In this document: in pieces, positions 26,254 through 34,352 of the stretch
How the letters are laid out: the number at the start of each line of letters is the position of its first letter
Numbering within the stretch: the first letter of the stretch is position 1
Source: Flavobacteriales bacterium
Lineage (GTDB): Bacteria; Bacteroidota; Bacteroidia; NS11-12g; UBA9320
DNA length: 64,000 bases
NCBI GenBank assembly: GCA_020635395.1
Contig: JACJZV010000001.1
Location: forward strand, 248,001-312,000
Direction: 5' to 3'
The notes under the pieces: model-generated
Databases searched by the model: none
Seen by the model: the letters and a program-made list of their open reading frames with translations, nothing else
Told to the model about the DNA's origin: nothing
Made by a program: the position numbers and the translations under genes

Positions 26254-27516
26254 TTAGATATTTACTTGAAACTGCAAGGTGTACATACCTTTACGCTCTG
26301 TTTGCTCCATCAAGCCGGAGGCATTTGATGTGTAAACCGGTCTATTTTGATAACCTAATGTAAACTTCGGACCTAATTTGTCTTGAAGATAAAAGTTTAC
26401 CCCGGCATCATACATATTCATCGGAGTTTTTAGAGCTTCGAAGTCACCCATTTCAACACTAATATACGGTTGGATTCTGTGGTCGTTTTTGTCAGATTTA
26501 TCAAACAAATAGCCAATCTGTGCGTACAAAACACTTCCGGTTCCGATGCCAAAAAATCCGTTTCCTGCCCCTTGTGTGGCAGGATTTGGAGTAGCAATGG
26601 TTCGTAAATAATTGGTTCCAAAATTCATATTGGTGTAGGCCGTGTAAATGGTAATGGCTCTGCCGTTTTCATTTAATTTTTTTTCCATAAAAACATCTGC
26701 ACCCAAAATTTCCATATTAGACAAACTGGTGTCGGTGCCATTTAATCTGGCCATGGCATCTTTTTGGTGCATATAGCCCAACGCTACATTAAAAACATCC
26801 TTTTTGCCCAAATAGGTAGCTTTTGTAAAGGGTTCTGCAATCGATTCTTTTTCCCAAAACTGATATTCCACTCTACTTAAATATTGTAGGTTGTTGCCTT
26901 TTGGGTTGGCGTTTGTAGAAGCGGTAATAGAATTGGTATAAACATAAGGGTTGGTTACTGCCACCACATAGTTGATAGATTTTACAGTGCCTTTGGCATA
27001 AGCCGATATACCTCGGTTACCGTAGATGCCAGAGGGGTTATATTGCTGATAAATTGGTGCATCCAATGTTAGCTGCGAACTGCTGCTTTGGGCGGAATAT
27101 CGATTTACTCCGGCTCCCCAGCCTGTGAGACCACCGCCAATATGAAGGTTGTCTGAAAAATGATATTCTGATAAGCAATCGAATAAGGCCAACGGAGCAA
27201 TATTGGGTGAACCATTTTTAAAATCGACATTGTTTTGACCCAACTGAATGTGCATAAACACCTTGGGAGTTACCATACCCAATGCTTGAATTCTCAAACG
27301 GCGAATAACCAAATCGGGGGCACCCGCCACAGAGTTGTTTCTAAGCATGGTGCCGGAGTTAAACTCGGTATATCTCCCCCATATTTGTAGGTTTCCACCA
27401 AATTTTAACCAAGCACTTCCGTCTTGATTGAGATTTACTTTTTGTGCATTTGCGAACAAATGTCCGGAAGCAACAAAGATTGTAAATAGAATTCTAAAAT
27501 TAATACCTTTTCCCAT
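26254..27516 (-). CDS. Outer-membrane porin, phosphate-selective porin-like
   Basis: The product has 420 residues with a signal peptide at 1-24 (ends LFANAQ). The rest is beta-barrel with alternating aromatic strands. FGGNLQIWGRYTE, VIRRLRIQALGMVTP and the C-terminal MYTLQFQVNI are typical of Porin_O_P-like proteins (RRxRI near the first strands; a last strand ending in an aromatic or Ile). It is probably cotranscribed with the porin gene 69 bases upstream. Substrate selectivity cannot be read directly. The neighbouring Na/Pi transporter suggests phosphate. Confidence 0.75.
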   Translation of the reverse strand: MGKGINFRILFTIFVASGHLFANAQKVNLNQDGSAWLKFGGNLQIWGRYTEFNSGTMLRNNSVAGAPDLVIRRLRIQALGMVTPKVFMHIQLGQNNVDFKNGSPNIAPLALFDCLSEYHFSDNLHIGGGLTGWGAGVNRYSAQSSSSQLTLDAPIYQQYNPSGIYGNRGISAYAKGTVKSINYVVAVTNPYVYTNSITASTNANPKGNNLQYLSRVEYQFWEKESIAEPFTKATYLGKKDVFNVALGYMHQKDAMARLNGTDTSLSNMEILGADVFMEKKLNENGRAITIYTAYTNMNFGTNYLRTIATPNPATQGAGNGFFGIGTGSVLYAQIGYLFDKSDKNDHRIQPYISVEMGDFEALKTPMNMYDAGVNFYLQDKLGPKFTLGYQNRPVYTSNASGLMEQTERKGMYTLQFQVNI

Positions 27517-27585
27517 TATAAAAAATAAACTTAAGTTGAAAATTAAATACCTAACATTTGTGCAAAATTTTAGAGATTTTAAAAT

Positions 27586-28767
27586 CTAAAATTGCATTTC
27601 CATTTGAAATCTTAATCTATAATTTGGTTTCATTCCACCATTGTCAATCATAGAATAATCTGTTTGAATTTTTAATGAGTGACCAACCAAATATTTTGAT
27701 AAACCCAGAGTATATTCACTAAGTTCTTTTAATGCTGAAAAGGTTTTGTCATCGGGTGTTTGATTTGAAAATCTGGCAGCAAATTCCCAATTTGATTTTA
27801 TCAGATAGCCGGCTTGAATGCTCAGCCCAGTACCCGTAATAAACTTGCTTGACAAATTGTTTAGTTGCTTTTGTGCACTTTGGGTTGCATACTCGGCCAA
27901 TACAGAAAATCCAGAATATTTGAATACTAAATCAGCTTCAAACTGCTCTAAAGTGTTGGCTACAAATTTGCCCAGTGAGTCAGTAACAAAACTTCCCAAC
28001 TGACCTTGCTGTCGGATAGCGTTAACATTTTTGTTATAGGTCATACCCATTGCCAACTTAGGCTTTTGTTGACGGGTTAGATCACTTAATACGTAATCTT
28101 GATTTTTGCCTTCAAACGATCCAAAGGGCAATATTTCTAGTCTTGAAGTATAACAAGAGCCTCCATGATTACCTTCTGTTAAATCTCTACCCTCACCATT
28201 GCTTACCGAAAATATTGGTCGAACAACAATTTTCTTAATATTAAACTTACCATGCAATTGAATACCCATATCTCGATCGATATTAAAAGAGCCATTTAGA
28301 ATAGATCTATCGACAAATTGAAGGTTTGCGGAAGAAACAACCCGCTCTCTGTTGCTTGGTAGTTTGGTTTGTCCAAACCAAACCTGCCAGTTTTTATTTA
28401 GCTGGTATTTAAAAACCGCATCCAAAATGATTCTCGATGCATCTTTAGTTTGTCCAGCTTCTTTATTTACGCTTATATCGTTGCTGGTAAGGCCTAGCTC
28501 CAATTTATATTTTAGTCTTGGATTAAAGGCAAAACCATCAAATTTTAGTCTTGATCTACGTACCATGGCATTTTGAGACCAAGAATTATCACTAGATGAA
28601 TAATTAAAAGTGTAAAGATTTTGGATTCTAAAGTGAAACAAAAGACTCGCAGTCGAATCTTGATTGACAAAAGAAAGTCCTTTTCCAAATTTTGTTTGGG
28701 CTTTTGATGAAACATGCGTAAGCAAGAGGCAAACAAAAACAGAACTTGCAATTTTGAACAATTTCAT
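27586..28767 (-). CDS. Phosphate-selective porin O/P-family protein
   Basis: The product has 393 residues with a signal peptide at 1-23 (ends VSSKAQ). The barrel begins LLFHFRIQNLYTFNY and carries AMVRRSRLKFDGFAFNPRLKYKLELGL, the segment most typical of the OprO/OprP family. WFGQTKLPSNRERV and the closing LRFQMEMQF strand also fit. It would admit phosphate or polyphosphate through the outer membrane. It is transcribed away from the Na/Pi cotransporter gene, sharing a 318-base regulatory region with it. Confidence 0.82.
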   Translation of the reverse strand: MKLFKIASSVFVCLLLTHVSSKAQTKFGKGLSFVNQDSTASLLFHFRIQNLYTFNYSSSDNSWSQNAMVRRSRLKFDGFAFNPRLKYKLELGLTSNDISVNKEAGQTKDASRIILDAVFKYQLNKNWQVWFGQTKLPSNRERVVSSANLQFVDRSILNGSFNIDRDMGIQLHGKFNIKKIVVRPIFSVSNGEGRDLTEGNHGGSCYTSRLEILPFGSFEGKNQDYVLSDLTRQQKPKLAMGMTYNKNVNAIRQQGQLGSFVTDSLGKFVANTLEQFEADLVFKYSGFSVLAEYATQSAQKQLNNLSSKFITGTGLSIQAGYLIKSNWEFAARFSNQTPDDKTFSALKELSEYTLGLSKYLVGHSLKIQTDYSMIDNGGMKPNYRLRFQMEMQF

Positions 28768-29085
28768 AACAATTTTTTAATGTACAATTAATGTGGTGCA
28801 AAAAAGCAGCGTTTTGCTGGCTTCAAAAAATTTGAAAGGTAAAGACTTTCCACAACCACACAAAAGGCATGCTTGAGTATAAGTGTATTGTAATCAATAA
28901 TTTAGAAAATATAGAAAGTTAAAATATTGTCAAAAAAGGAGCATTTTGTTGTTTCTTAACACAAATTTAACATTACCTAAATGGGTTAATTGAGTCAAGA
29001 TTAAGCAAACTATGACTTTATTTGCAGCGATAAAAAAGGGAGTATGTAACTCCCAGTAATTTTATAAAAACAATTCAAAAGTAAG
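28768..29085. other. 318-base divergent regulatory region between porin and Na/Pi cotransporter genes
   Basis: No gene seen. It contains a PHO-box-like direct repeat (28956-28973). TTTATTTG (29016-29023), a weak match to the -7 element, lies about 60 bases before the cotransporter start. Confidence 0.6.
28956..28973 (+). promoter_or_regulatory. PHO-box-like operator
   Basis: Two 7-base half-sites separated by four bases: TTAACAC-AAAT-TTAACAT, with an 11-base repeat period. This matches the layout of PhoB and PhoP boxes, and TTAACA repeats are the Bacillus PhoP half-site form. It lies between genes for porins and phosphate uptake, as expected for PhoB control. Confidence 0.5.
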
Positions 29086-30774
29086 ATGGAATTTGGTTTT
29101 AGTAATGTAATTCAGATTTTAGGTTCGTTAGCTTTCTTTATTTATGGTATGAAGCTGATGAGTGAAGGTATTCAGCGAGCGGCGGGAAATCAGATGAGAA
29201 GTATTTTGAAAAACATGACCAAGAATCGTTTCTTGGGCGTTTTCACGGGCTTTATCATCACAGCTTTAGTGCAATCATCCTCAGCAACCACGGTGATGAC
29301 CGTGAGTTTTGTAAACGCACAATTATTGTCGTTGATGGAGTCTGCCGGAGTAATGATGGGAGCCAATATCGGAACTACTATAACCGGATGGTTGGTTTCT
29401 TTGTTGGGTTTTAAAGTGAAATTGGAGGCATATTCCATTCCGCTTTTGGCTATTGGTGTTCCGATGCTTTTTGCAAACAAAGGAAAAGTCAAATTTTGGG
29501 GTGAGTTTATTATTGGTTTCGCAATATTATTCTTAGGATTAAATTATTTAAAAGATTCAGTACCAGACTTAAAGCACAATCCTGAAGTATTAAGTTGGTT
29601 GCAGAATTTTTCTAAACATGGCATTTTCTCAAGGTTGTTTTTTGTATTAGTTGGTACGGTTTTGACCATCATTATCCAATCATCAAGTGCGGCCATGGCT
29701 ATTACATTGACCATGTGTACGCAAGGGTGGTTACCGCTTGATGTGGCCGCGGCCATGATTCTTGGAGAAAATATTGGAACAACAATAACTGCCGAATTAG
29801 CCTCTTTGGTTGGCAGCACCACTGCAAAACGTTCAGCTCGTATTCACTCTTTGTTTAATATTATTGGTGTGGCCTGGATGGTTACAATACTTCCGCTGTT
29901 CTTACCACTTTTGATTAAATTTTTGATATATATTGGGTTTGAAGATCCAACTCAGGCCTCTGGAATGGCTTTAGGATTGTCCGCTTTCCACACATCGTTT
30001 AATACACTAAATGTTATGCTGCTAATAGGGTTTGTGCCATGGTTGGTAAAACTTGCCACAAAAACAGTTAAAGAAAAAGTGGATGAAGACAGCCATGTTG
30101 AGAAGTTGACATACATTTCTTCACCCATCATTACACCTGAGTTGGCTATCACTCAGCTACAAAGAGAATCGACTCATTTTTCGCAAGTAGCTGCCAAGAT
30201 GAATGACTTTTTGGGGCAATTGATAGAAGCAAAAAATGACAAGGAGCGTAGAGATTTAAGAAAGAAAATAAGCAAATACGAGAGTATCACCGATCGTATT
30301 GAAATAGAAATTGCGGAATACATTACCAAACTGTCGGATAAGGAAATAACCCCGGAAACATCGGTAAAACTCCGCTCATTCTTAAACATTGCCAATGATT
30401 TGGAACGTATTGGTGACATTTATTTTCAGATGGCCAAGACGCTTGAACGAAAAAATGAGGAGAAAAAATACTTCTTGCCTGAGCAACGTGAGAATTTATT
30501 GGCCATGCAGCAATTAATAAAAGAGGCTTTTGAAATAATGATTGCCAATGTTGGCAACGATGATTACGATGAAGTGTCGAAACAAAAGGCCAACGAGTTG
30601 GAAACAAAAATCAACAAGTTGCGAAACAAACTTCGCAATCACAATTTGGATTTGATTGGCACCGAAAACTACGATGTTGAAACGGCAATGATTTATAACA
30701 ACATTTTCTCTTCATTAGAACGTGTTGGCGACCACATTATCAACGTTACTGAAGCGGTGGTTGGCGAAATATAG
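29086..30774 (+). CDS. Na+/phosphate cotransporter with C-terminal PhoU-like domain
   Basis: The product has 562 residues. The N-terminal ~330 residues carry the duplicated NptA/SLC34 core with two QSSSA repeats (VQSSSATTVMTV near residue 63; IQSSSAAMAITL near 200), each paired with a GANIGTTITGW/GENIGTTITAE motif. From about 350 a helical PhoU-like domain follows (LRSFLNIANDLERIGD and SLERVGDHIINVTEA). It imports inorganic phosphate with sodium at the inner membrane, matching the two divergent porins. The PhoU-like tail may regulate uptake. Confidence 0.9.
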   Translation: MEFGFSNVIQILGSLAFFIYGMKLMSEGIQRAAGNQMRSILKNMTKNRFLGVFTGFIITALVQSSSATTVMTVSFVNAQLLSLMESAGVMMGANIGTTITGWLVSLLGFKVKLEAYSIPLLAIGVPMLFANKGKVKFWGEFIIGFAILFLGLNYLKDSVPDLKHNPEVLSWLQNFSKHGIFSRLFFVLVGTVLTIIIQSSSAAMAITLTMCTQGWLPLDVAAAMILGENIGTTITAELASLVGSTTAKRSARIHSLFNIIGVAWMVTILPLFLPLLIKFLIYIGFEDPTQASGMALGLSAFHTSFNTLNVMLLIGFVPWLVKLATKTVKEKVDEDSHVEKLTYISSPIITPELAITQLQRESTHFSQVAAKMNDFLGQLIEAKNDKERRDLRKKISKYESITDRIEIEIAEYITKLSDKEITPETSVKLRSFLNIANDLERIGDIYFQMAKTLERKNEEKKYFLPEQRENLLAMQQLIKEAFEIMIANVGNDDYDEVSKQKANELETKINKLRNKLRNHNLDLIGTENYDVETAMIYNNIFSSLERVGDHIINVTEAVVGEI

Positions 30775-30833
30775 AGCTGTTTTCATGTCCTGACAACGTC
30801 AGATATTTTCCTAAGTTTATCCAAAAGGTTTAA

Positions 30834-30841
30834 TATTTTTG
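30834..30841 (+). promoter_or_regulatory. -7 promoter element (TATTTTTG) for acyl-CoA dehydrogenase
   Basis: An exact TAnnTTTG match 43 bases before the ATG at 30884. Transcription would begin after the in-frame upstream start at 30839, which supports the shorter protein. No clear -33 TTTG is seen. Confidence 0.5.
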
Positions 30842-30883
30842 GGCATAGTCCTAAATTCGCGAACTCTTAATCACAAATTCAAA

Positions 30884-32023
30884 ATGAATTTTGAACAAAC
30901 AGAAAATCAAAAAATGATTGCTGACATGGTGCGGCAGTTTGCGGAAAAAGAAATCAGACCATACTTTATGGAATGGGACGAAAATCAACATTTTCCTGTG
31001 GATACCTTCCGAAAAATGGGTGAACTCGGCCTGATGGGGATTTTGGTACCTCATGAATATGGAGGTTCGGGCTTTGGCTATTTTGAATATATGACCGCCA
31101 TTATTGAAATGTCGAAAGTGTGCGGAAGCATTGGTCTATCAATGGCTGCACACAACTCGCTTTGCACCGGTCATATATTGGCATTTGGCAACGAAGAACA
31201 AAAACAAAAATATTTACCAAAGTTAGCAACAGGACAGTTTATAGGAGCCTGGGGTCTTACAGAAACCGGAACTGGAAGTGATGCCGGAGGTATGGCCACT
31301 ACGGCGGTAAAAGATGGAGAGTATTGGGTGCTGAATGGCTCTAAAAACTTTATTACCCACGCCATCAGTGGAGATGTAGCTGTGGTCATTGTTCGAACCG
31401 GCGAAAAAGGTGATTCTCATGGGATGACTGCCTTTGTAATTGAAAAAGGCACACCTGGATTTTCCGGCGGCAAAAAAGAAAACAAACTTGGAATGCGGGC
31501 ATCGGAGACGGCCTGTTTGTTTTTCGACAATTGTCGGGTGCATCAATCAGCCATGTTGGGCAATGAAGGAGAGGGATTTATACAGGCCATGAAAGTGTTG
31601 GATGGTGGCCGAATAAGCATTGCATCATTGTCCATAGGCATTGCACAAGGAGCTTATGAGGCAGCGTTAAAATATGCAAAAGAGCGAGAGCAATTTGGCA
31701 AACCAATTGGCGAACATCAAGCCATAGGCTTCAAATTGGCGGATATGGCTACCAAAATAGAATGTGCCGAATTATTGACTTTGCAGGCTGCATATTTAAA
31801 AAACTTGAAAAAACCAATGACCAAAGAGTCGGCCATGGCAAAATATTATGCCAGCGAAATATCTGTTGAAGTTTCAACCGACGGGGTTCAAATTTTTGGA
31901 GGATACGGATATACAAAAGACTTTCCTGCCGAAAAATATTATCGCGACTCAAAACTTTGCACCATAGGCGAGGGTACGTCAGAGATACAAAAGTTGGTAA
32001 TTGGTAGGCATATACTTAAATAA
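30884..32023 (+). CDS. Acyl-CoA dehydrogenase
   Basis: The product has 379 residues from MNFEQTENQ. An upstream GTG/ATG extension of 15 residues is unlikely because the promoter overlaps it. This flavoenzyme oxidises acyl-CoA to the 2,3-enoyl form and passes electrons to ETF. It shows GLTETGTGSDAGG (FAD/substrate region near residue 127), FVIEKGTPGFSGG, REQFGKPIGEHQAI, and the C-terminal QIFGGYGYTKDFPAEKYYRD and IGEGTSEIQKLVIGRHIL. The catalytic Glu is the one in the GEGTSEIQ region or an equivalent. Its short-chain or branched-chain preference cannot be fixed. It appears to be a single-gene unit. Confidence 0.9.
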   Translation: MNFEQTENQKMIADMVRQFAEKEIRPYFMEWDENQHFPVDTFRKMGELGLMGILVPHEYGGSGFGYFEYMTAIIEMSKVCGSIGLSMAAHNSLCTGHILAFGNEEQKQKYLPKLATGQFIGAWGLTETGTGSDAGGMATTAVKDGEYWVLNGSKNFITHAISGDVAVVIVRTGEKGDSHGMTAFVIEKGTPGFSGGKKENKLGMRASETACLFFDNCRVHQSAMLGNEGEGFIQAMKVLDGGRISIASLSIGIAQGAYEAALKYAKEREQFGKPIGEHQAIGFKLADMATKIECAELLTLQAAYLKNLKKPMTKESAMAKYYASEISVEVSTDGVQIFGGYGYTKDFPAEKYYRDSKLCTIGEGTSEIQKLVIGRHILK

Positions 32024-32067
32024 TGAAGAGGTTTGGGGTAATATTTACCCTTCATAAAAATAAAACA

Positions 32068-32099
32068 TTTGCAAAGTGTAAAAAATAATTGCAACTTTG
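32068..32099 (+). promoter_or_regulatory. Candidate rpsU promoter
   Basis: TTTG (32068-32071), 20 bases, CAACTTTG (32092-32099), one mismatch from TAnnTTTG. The predicted start near 32104 leaves a leader of about 25 nt containing the Shine-Dalgarno sequence. Confidence 0.5.
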
Positions 32100-32117
32100 C
32101 AGCCCTTAAAAAAAATC

Positions 32118-32123
32118 GGAGAG
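32118..32123 (+). promoter_or_regulatory. rpsU: Shine-Dalgarno sequence of rpsU
   Basis: GGAGAG lies 5 bases before the ATG at 32129, with GGAG at ideal spacing. Most genes here, including tuf, rplK, rplL and rpoC, show no such site. In Flavobacterium johnsoniae bS21 helps hide the anti-Shine-Dalgarno of 16S rRNA, and rpsU carries a Shine-Dalgarno that allows autoregulation. This site fits that model. Confidence 0.65.
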
Positions 32124-32128
32124 ACAAT

Positions 32129-32311
32129 ATGTTAGTTGTACAAGTAAAAGAAAACGAATCAATTGAAAAGGCTTTAAAGAAGTTCAAAAAGAAATTTGAG
32201 CGAACTGGTGTTATGCGAGAATTGCGTGATAGAAAGCAATTTACCAAACCATCGATTAAAAAGCGTCAACAATTGATTAAGGCTCGATACAAACAAAGCC
32301 TTAATAATTAA
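32129..32311 (+). CDS. rpsU: 30S ribosomal protein bS21
   Basis: The product has 60 residues from the ATG at 32129; an upstream in-frame extension from 32069 overlaps the promoter and is not real. It is very basic, and ENESIEKALKKFKKKFERTG and VMRELRDRKQFTKPS are the bS21 signature. In Bacteroidota bS21 sits near the 3' end of 16S rRNA and takes part in sequestering the anti-Shine-Dalgarno. Its own mRNA has a Shine-Dalgarno, consistent with feedback control. xerC and hpf follow. Confidence 0.93.
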   Translation: MLVVQVKENESIEKALKKFKKKFERTGVMRELRDRKQFTKPSIKKRQQLIKARYKQSLNN

Positions 32312-32364
32312 TTTTAACACCGGTTTTTTTCAAATAAATAAATCGTATCTTGCAGCTATTGTTT

Positions 32365-33237
32365 ATGGCTGCTTCCGACTACATACATCCTTTTTTGGAT
32401 TATTTGAAATATCAAAAATCCTATTCCCCCAATACGGTTGAGGCATATAGCAAAGATTTAGATCATTTTGCTTCGTTCATAGAAATACATGCAGGCAACG
32501 TAAATCTTTTGGAAGTAAAGCCAAACCAAATCAGAACGTGGGTTGTCAGCCTATCCGACCAAAAACTCAAGCCCACATCCATTAATAGAAAACTAAGCAC
32601 GCTCAAATCCTTTTATCGATACCTTGTTCGGCAGCAATTCATTCAAGCCAATCCCGCAACAGAGGTGCGAAATTTGAAAGTTCCACAACGAATACCTCAG
32701 TATGCTCGGGTTTCGGAAATGAATCAATTTTTTGATGCACTTAAAGATTCCGAAATTGGCAATTTGGAGGTTGCGGTAATTAGCCTTCTTTATGGAACCG
32801 GCATCAGACGTGCAGAACTAATTGGTTTGAAGACCCGGAATGTTGATTTGAGTGCAGGGCATATAAAAGTTTTTGGAAAAGGAAAAAAGGAGAGAATTGT
32901 TCCAATCGGACAAGAACTTGTTCAAATTCTAAGTGCATACCATGCTCAAAATTATTCGTCCGACAATTTCTTTGTTTTACCGAAAAGCGGAAAACCTCTT
33001 TATGATAAATGGGTTTATAATTGCGTTAACAAAATGCTTACGAAATTTTCAAAAGTGTCAAAAAAAAGTCCTCACATATTGCGGCACAGTTTTGCCACAC
33101 ACCTCCTACAAAATGGGGCTGAAATTTCGGCAATTAAGGAACTTTTAGGTCACAGTAGTTTGGCATCAACACAAATTTATGCCCAAAGTGATATTGTACA
33201 TTTAAAGAAAATTCATAAATTACACCCCAAATCCTAA
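32365..33237 (+). CDS. xerC: Tyrosine recombinase XerC
   Basis: The product has 290 residues from MAASDYIHP; a TTG 15 bases earlier is in frame but less likely. The N-terminal SAM-like core-binding domain (SPNTVEAYSKDLDHF) is followed by the catalytic domain with R148 (GTGIRRAEL), H237/R240 (HILRHSFATHLL), H263 (GHSSLASTQIYA) and nucleophile Y272. This is the complete Arg-His-Arg-His-Tyr set. Length and position next to hpf and tuf indicate the housekeeping XerC/D-type chromosome dimer resolvase rather than a mobile-element integrase. Confidence 0.9.
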   Translation: MAASDYIHPFLDYLKYQKSYSPNTVEAYSKDLDHFASFIEIHAGNVNLLEVKPNQIRTWVVSLSDQKLKPTSINRKLSTLKSFYRYLVRQQFIQANPATEVRNLKVPQRIPQYARVSEMNQFFDALKDSEIGNLEVAVISLLYGTGIRRAELIGLKTRNVDLSAGHIKVFGKGKKERIVPIGQELVQILSAYHAQNYSSDNFFVLPKSGKPLYDKWVYNCVNKMLTKFSKVSKKSPHILRHSFATHLLQNGAEISAIKELLGHSSLASTQIYAQSDIVHLKKIHKLHPKS

Positions 33238-33248
33238 TTACTAATAAT

Positions 33249-33551
33249 ATGCGTATAGAAATTCAATCAATTCATTTTAAAGCCGACCATAAACTTGTTG
33301 AGTACATAGAAAGAAAATTAAACAAATTGGAACAGTTTTCTGATTCAATTGTCGATTCGCAAGTTTACCTGAAACTCGAAAACAATCACACTAAGGAGAA
33401 TAAAACCGTAGAAATAAAGGTAAATGTTCAAAATCAGAGCATATTCAAAACACAAACTTCAAATAGCTTTGAAGCCGCTACAGATATGGCCTTAGAGGCT
33501 TTGAAGGTTCAGATAAAAAAGTATAAGGAGCGGGTCGTAACCGTCTCATAA
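33249..33551 (+). CDS. hpf: Short-form ribosome hibernation-promoting factor (HPF/RaiA)
   Basis: The product has 100 residues with the beta-alpha-beta-beta-beta-alpha fold pattern: IEIQSIHFKADHKLVEYIERK at the start, VYLKLEN in the middle, a basic C-terminal helix. It binds the 30S decoding region in stationary phase and stops translation. It lacks the C-terminal dimerisation domain of long HPF. It starts 11 bases after the xerC stop and precedes the tRNA-tuf operon. Confidence 0.88.
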   Translation: MRIEIQSIHFKADHKLVEYIERKLNKLEQFSDSIVDSQVYLKLENNHTKENKTVEIKVNVQNQSIFKTQTSNSFEAATDMALEALKVQIKKYKERVVTVS

Positions 33552-33565
33552 AATATTTTTTATTT

Positions 33566-33600
33566 TTTGTTGATAACAAAATAAATAAAGTGTACTTTTG
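33566..33600 (+). promoter_or_regulatory. Promoter of the tRNA-tuf operon
   Basis: The -7 element TACTTTTG (33593-33600) exactly matches TAnnTTTG. A -33 element is given by TTTG (33566-33569) or the overlapping TTG (33570-33572), 20-23 bases upstream. Transcription would start about 80 bases before tRNA-Thr. Confidence 0.7.
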
Positions 33601-33683
33601 CCATCCCAAAAAAAGAGGGGCTATTTAAAAATAGATTCTAAGGCAAAAGTCAAGAAAGTATTTTTTATAGCTTAAACATAAAA

Positions 33684-33756
33684 GCCACCTTAGCTCAGCT
33701 GGTAGAGCAGCTGATTTGTAATCAGCCGGTCGTTGGTTCGAGTCCGACAGGTGGCT
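33684..33756 (+). tRNA. tRNA-Thr (anticodon TGT)
   Basis: 73 nt. The acceptor GCCACCT pairs with AGGTGGC. The D-arm reads TAGCTCAGCTGGTAGAGC and the T-loop GGTTCGAGTCC. The anticodon stem GCTGA/TCAGC encloses TTTGTAA with TGT. The 3' CCA is not encoded. First of four tRNAs ahead of tuf. Confidence 0.97.
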
Positions 33757-33764
33757 CTTGTTTT

Positions 33765-33845
33765 GGGGAGGTACCAGAGCGGTCAAATGGGACGGACTGT
33801 AAATCCGTTGCTTCGGCTACGTAGGTTCGAATCCTACCCTCCCCA
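33765..33845 (+). tRNA. tRNA-Tyr (anticodon GTA)
   Basis: 81 nt with a long variable arm, as expected for bacterial tRNA-Tyr. The acceptor GGGGAGG pairs with CCTCCCC. The anticodon stem ACGGA/TCCGT encloses CTGTAAA. It starts 8 bases after tRNA-Thr. No encoded CCA. Confidence 0.97.
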
Positions 33846-33912
33846 CAACATTGTTTTTTGAAATATCCAAAGGAGTTAATGAGGATTCCTCTTTTGGAGA
33901 CTGAAAAAAGCT

Positions 33913-33926
33913 AATGCGGGAGTAGC
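33913..33926 (+). repeat. Short tRNA-Gly 5' remnant
   Basis: Fourteen bases (AATGCGGGAGTAGC) are identical to the start of tRNA-Gly with its 5' flank, followed by ACTCCCA, which could fold back on it. It is a third, heavily decayed trace of the duplication seen at 34019. Confidence 0.5.
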
Positions 33927-33995
33927 ACTCCCAACATCCTTTTGCTTTAAATCAATAAAAATTGGAATTAAGCGAAGGTTGAAATCGAAATCTCT

Positions 33996-34031
33996 CTAAA
34001 ATCGGGATGAAGGCAAATGCGGGAGTAGCTC
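33996..34031 (+). repeat. Direct repeat covering tRNA-Gly 5' region, left copy
   Basis: 36 bases are identical to 34092-34127: the 23-base 5' flank plus the first 13 bases of tRNA-Gly. It shows that the pseudo-tRNA arose by local duplication of the functional gene. Confidence 0.9.
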
Positions 34032-34060
34032 TCCCGATAGTTATCGGGATGGTAGAGCAG
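34019..34060 (+). pseudogene. tRNA-Gly fragment interrupted by an 18-base palindrome
   Basis: The first 13 bases of tRNA-Gly (GCGGGAGTAGCTC) are followed by the inserted palindrome TCCCGATA-GT-TATCGGGA (34032-34049). The D-arm then resumes with TGGTAGAGC (34050-34058). No anticodon or T-arm follows, so it is non-functional. Confidence 0.8.
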
Positions 34061-34091
34061 AAGGGTAGCTAAAAAAGAAACTAAGTCTCGA

Positions 34092-34127
34092 CTAAAATCG
34101 GGATGAAGGCAAATGCGGGAGTAGCTC
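34092..34127 (+). repeat. Direct repeat covering tRNA-Gly 5' region, right copy
   Basis: This is the source copy of the 36-base repeat at 33996-34031, continuing into the intact tRNA-Gly. Confidence 0.9.
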
Positions 34128-34187
34128 AGTTGGTAGAGCGACAGCCTTCCAAGCTGTAGGTCGCGGGTTCGAGCCTCGTCTCCCGCT
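34115..34187 (+). tRNA. tRNA-Gly (anticodon TCC)
   Basis: 73 nt. The acceptor GCGGGAG pairs with CTCCCGC. The anticodon stem ACAGC/GCTGT encloses CTTCCAA. Standard D- and T-loops are present. No encoded CCA. Confidence 0.97.
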
Positions 34188-34193
34188 CGTGAT

Positions 34194-34265
34194 GCCGATG
34201 TAGCTCAGGGGTAGAGCGTTTCCTTGGTAAGGAAGAGGTCGTGGGTTCAATTCCCATCATTGGCT
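34194..34265 (+). tRNA. tRNA-Thr (anticodon GGT)
   Basis: 72 nt. The acceptor GCCGATG pairs with CATTGGC with one G-T pair. The anticodon loop TTGGTAA contains GGT. It starts 6 bases after tRNA-Gly and lies 87 bases ahead of tuf, the conserved Thr-Tyr-Gly-Thr-tuf order. Confidence 0.96.
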
Positions 34266-34352
34266 CTGAGCAAATCGCAAAAAGTTTAAAATAATCCTCA
34301 CAATTTGATAGGTATAAAAATTTTAAAAAGAACAGTAATTTATTTTTAAGTC

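Noticed and set aside
32365..33237. Integrase of a mobile element next to tRNA genes
   Set aside because: Length, complete catalytic set and linkage to rpsU and hpf match housekeeping XerC; no element borders are visible.
33846..34114. CRISPR-like array between tRNA-Tyr and tRNA-Gly
   Set aside because: The repeats are derived from the tRNA-Gly 5' end, number two to three, and lack regular spacers.
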